NCBI GenBank assembly: GCA_035281585.1
Contig: DATEDP010000155.1
Location: 1-43,774, forward strand
Direction: 5' to 3'
Source: a bacterium
GTDB taxonomy: Bacteria > UBA10199 > DSSB01
DNA: 43,774 nucleotides
Shown here: positions 43,618-43,774 of the stretch, piece after piece
Layout: each line of letters starts with the position of its first letter
Numbering within the stretch: the stretch's first letter is position 1
Notes under the pieces: generated by a model
The model's input: the letters and a program-made list of their open reading frames with translations, nothing else
Told to the model about the DNA's origin: nothing
Databases searched by the model: none
Translations under genes and position numbers: made by a program

Positions 43618-43700
43618 TGTCATTCCGAGGACCCGAAGGGGCCGAGGAATCTCATACCTCCTTGGTGGGTATGAGATCCCTCACTTCGTTCGGGATGACA
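43618..43700. repeat. Palindromic repeat after ftsI
   Basis: The outer arms TGTCATTCC/GGGATGACA and the inner arms GAGGAATCTCATACC/GGTATGAGATCCCTC (one mismatch) form a long hairpin. The ends resemble the 28.1 kb element (GTCATCC...GGATGAC), so it may be a relative. It separates ftsI from the gene starting near the window edge. Confidence 0.65.
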
Positions 43701-43713
43701 AGGCAGATGAGCG

Positions 43714-43774
43714 ATGAATACACTGAAGCAAAAACGGATCTTGTATGGGATTTCTACCGTAACCCTGGGCCTCG
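43714..43774 (+). CDS. Start of next gene (partial), possible membrane or secreted protein
   Basis: An ATG at 43714 opens a frame to the window edge: MNTLKQKRILYGISTVTLGL. A basic start followed by a hydrophobic stretch looks like a signal peptide or TM segment. A different frame from an ATG at 43707 (MSDEYTEAKTDLVW) is also open and has AAGG closer to it, so the true start cannot be decided from 61 bases. Neither reads like MurE, the usual next dcw gene. Confidence 0.4.
   Translation, partial: MNTLKQKRILYGISTVTLGL

Overview
The window is GC-rich chromosomal DNA of a Gram-negative bacterium. It shows many lipoprotein and secretory signal peptides, an Omp85-type outer-membrane barrel, a Tat signal, and a division/cell-wall (dcw) cluster. 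Large secreted beta-helix, Cys-rich and FG-GAP proteins, C-terminal GCSL/TM/Arg tags and a long proline-rich NirK linker recall the former Deltaproteobacteria (Myxococcota and related candidate lineages). That placement is an inference from gene style, not from a marker phylogeny. TGA is used as a normal stop. No phage, transposase gene or CRISPR array was seen.

Layout. 1-7.7 kb: cell-surface genes, comprising a partial beta-helix protein, a purple-acid-phosphatase-like enzyme, a lipoprotein with HipA-like kinase residues overlapping an Omp85 barrel gene, and a phosphoethanolamine-transferase-like membrane enzyme. 7.9-9.9 kb: a 14-TM-type drug exporter and a DUF6130-like protein. 10-13.2 kb: a nitrite/NO module with nnrS facing a lipoprotein nirK-cytochrome c fusion, a small CxxCH protein coupled to nirK, and an FNR/DNR-type palindrome between the divergent genes. 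13.1-22.6 kb: mostly secreted proteins (Cys-rich, DUF1566, FG-GAP, beta-helix, RTX-like), a LuxR-type regulator and a Tat-exported nitronate monooxygenase homologue. 22.7-23.1 kb: tRNA-Arg and tRNA-Ser with a duplicated tRNA end and strong hairpins between them.

23.1-30.8 kb: two lipoproteins with a nucleosidase-family gene between them, then hemL, a patatin, a GCSL-tagged secreted protein, a SlyD-like isomerase and a zinc alcohol dehydrogenase. 30.9-33.6 kb: clpS-clpA, the N-degron adaptor and its unfoldase. 33.6-38.6 kb: a lipoprotein with sialidase-like repeats, an EF-hand/HExxH protein followed in frame by an open reading frame beyond a TGA, a Lys-rich coiled-coil protein and an FAD oxidoreductase. 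38.7 kb to the end: mraZ, a STAS gene, rsmH, ftsL with a very long Ala/Pro/Lys tail, and a PASTA-bearing ftsI. A new gene appears to start at the right edge.

The most distinctive items are the kinase-like lipoprotein/Omp85 pair, the STAS gene inside the dcw cluster beside the extended FtsL, the nirK promoter architecture, the shared GCSL sorting-like tags, the TGA-split metallopeptidase, and three families of palindromic intergenic repeats.
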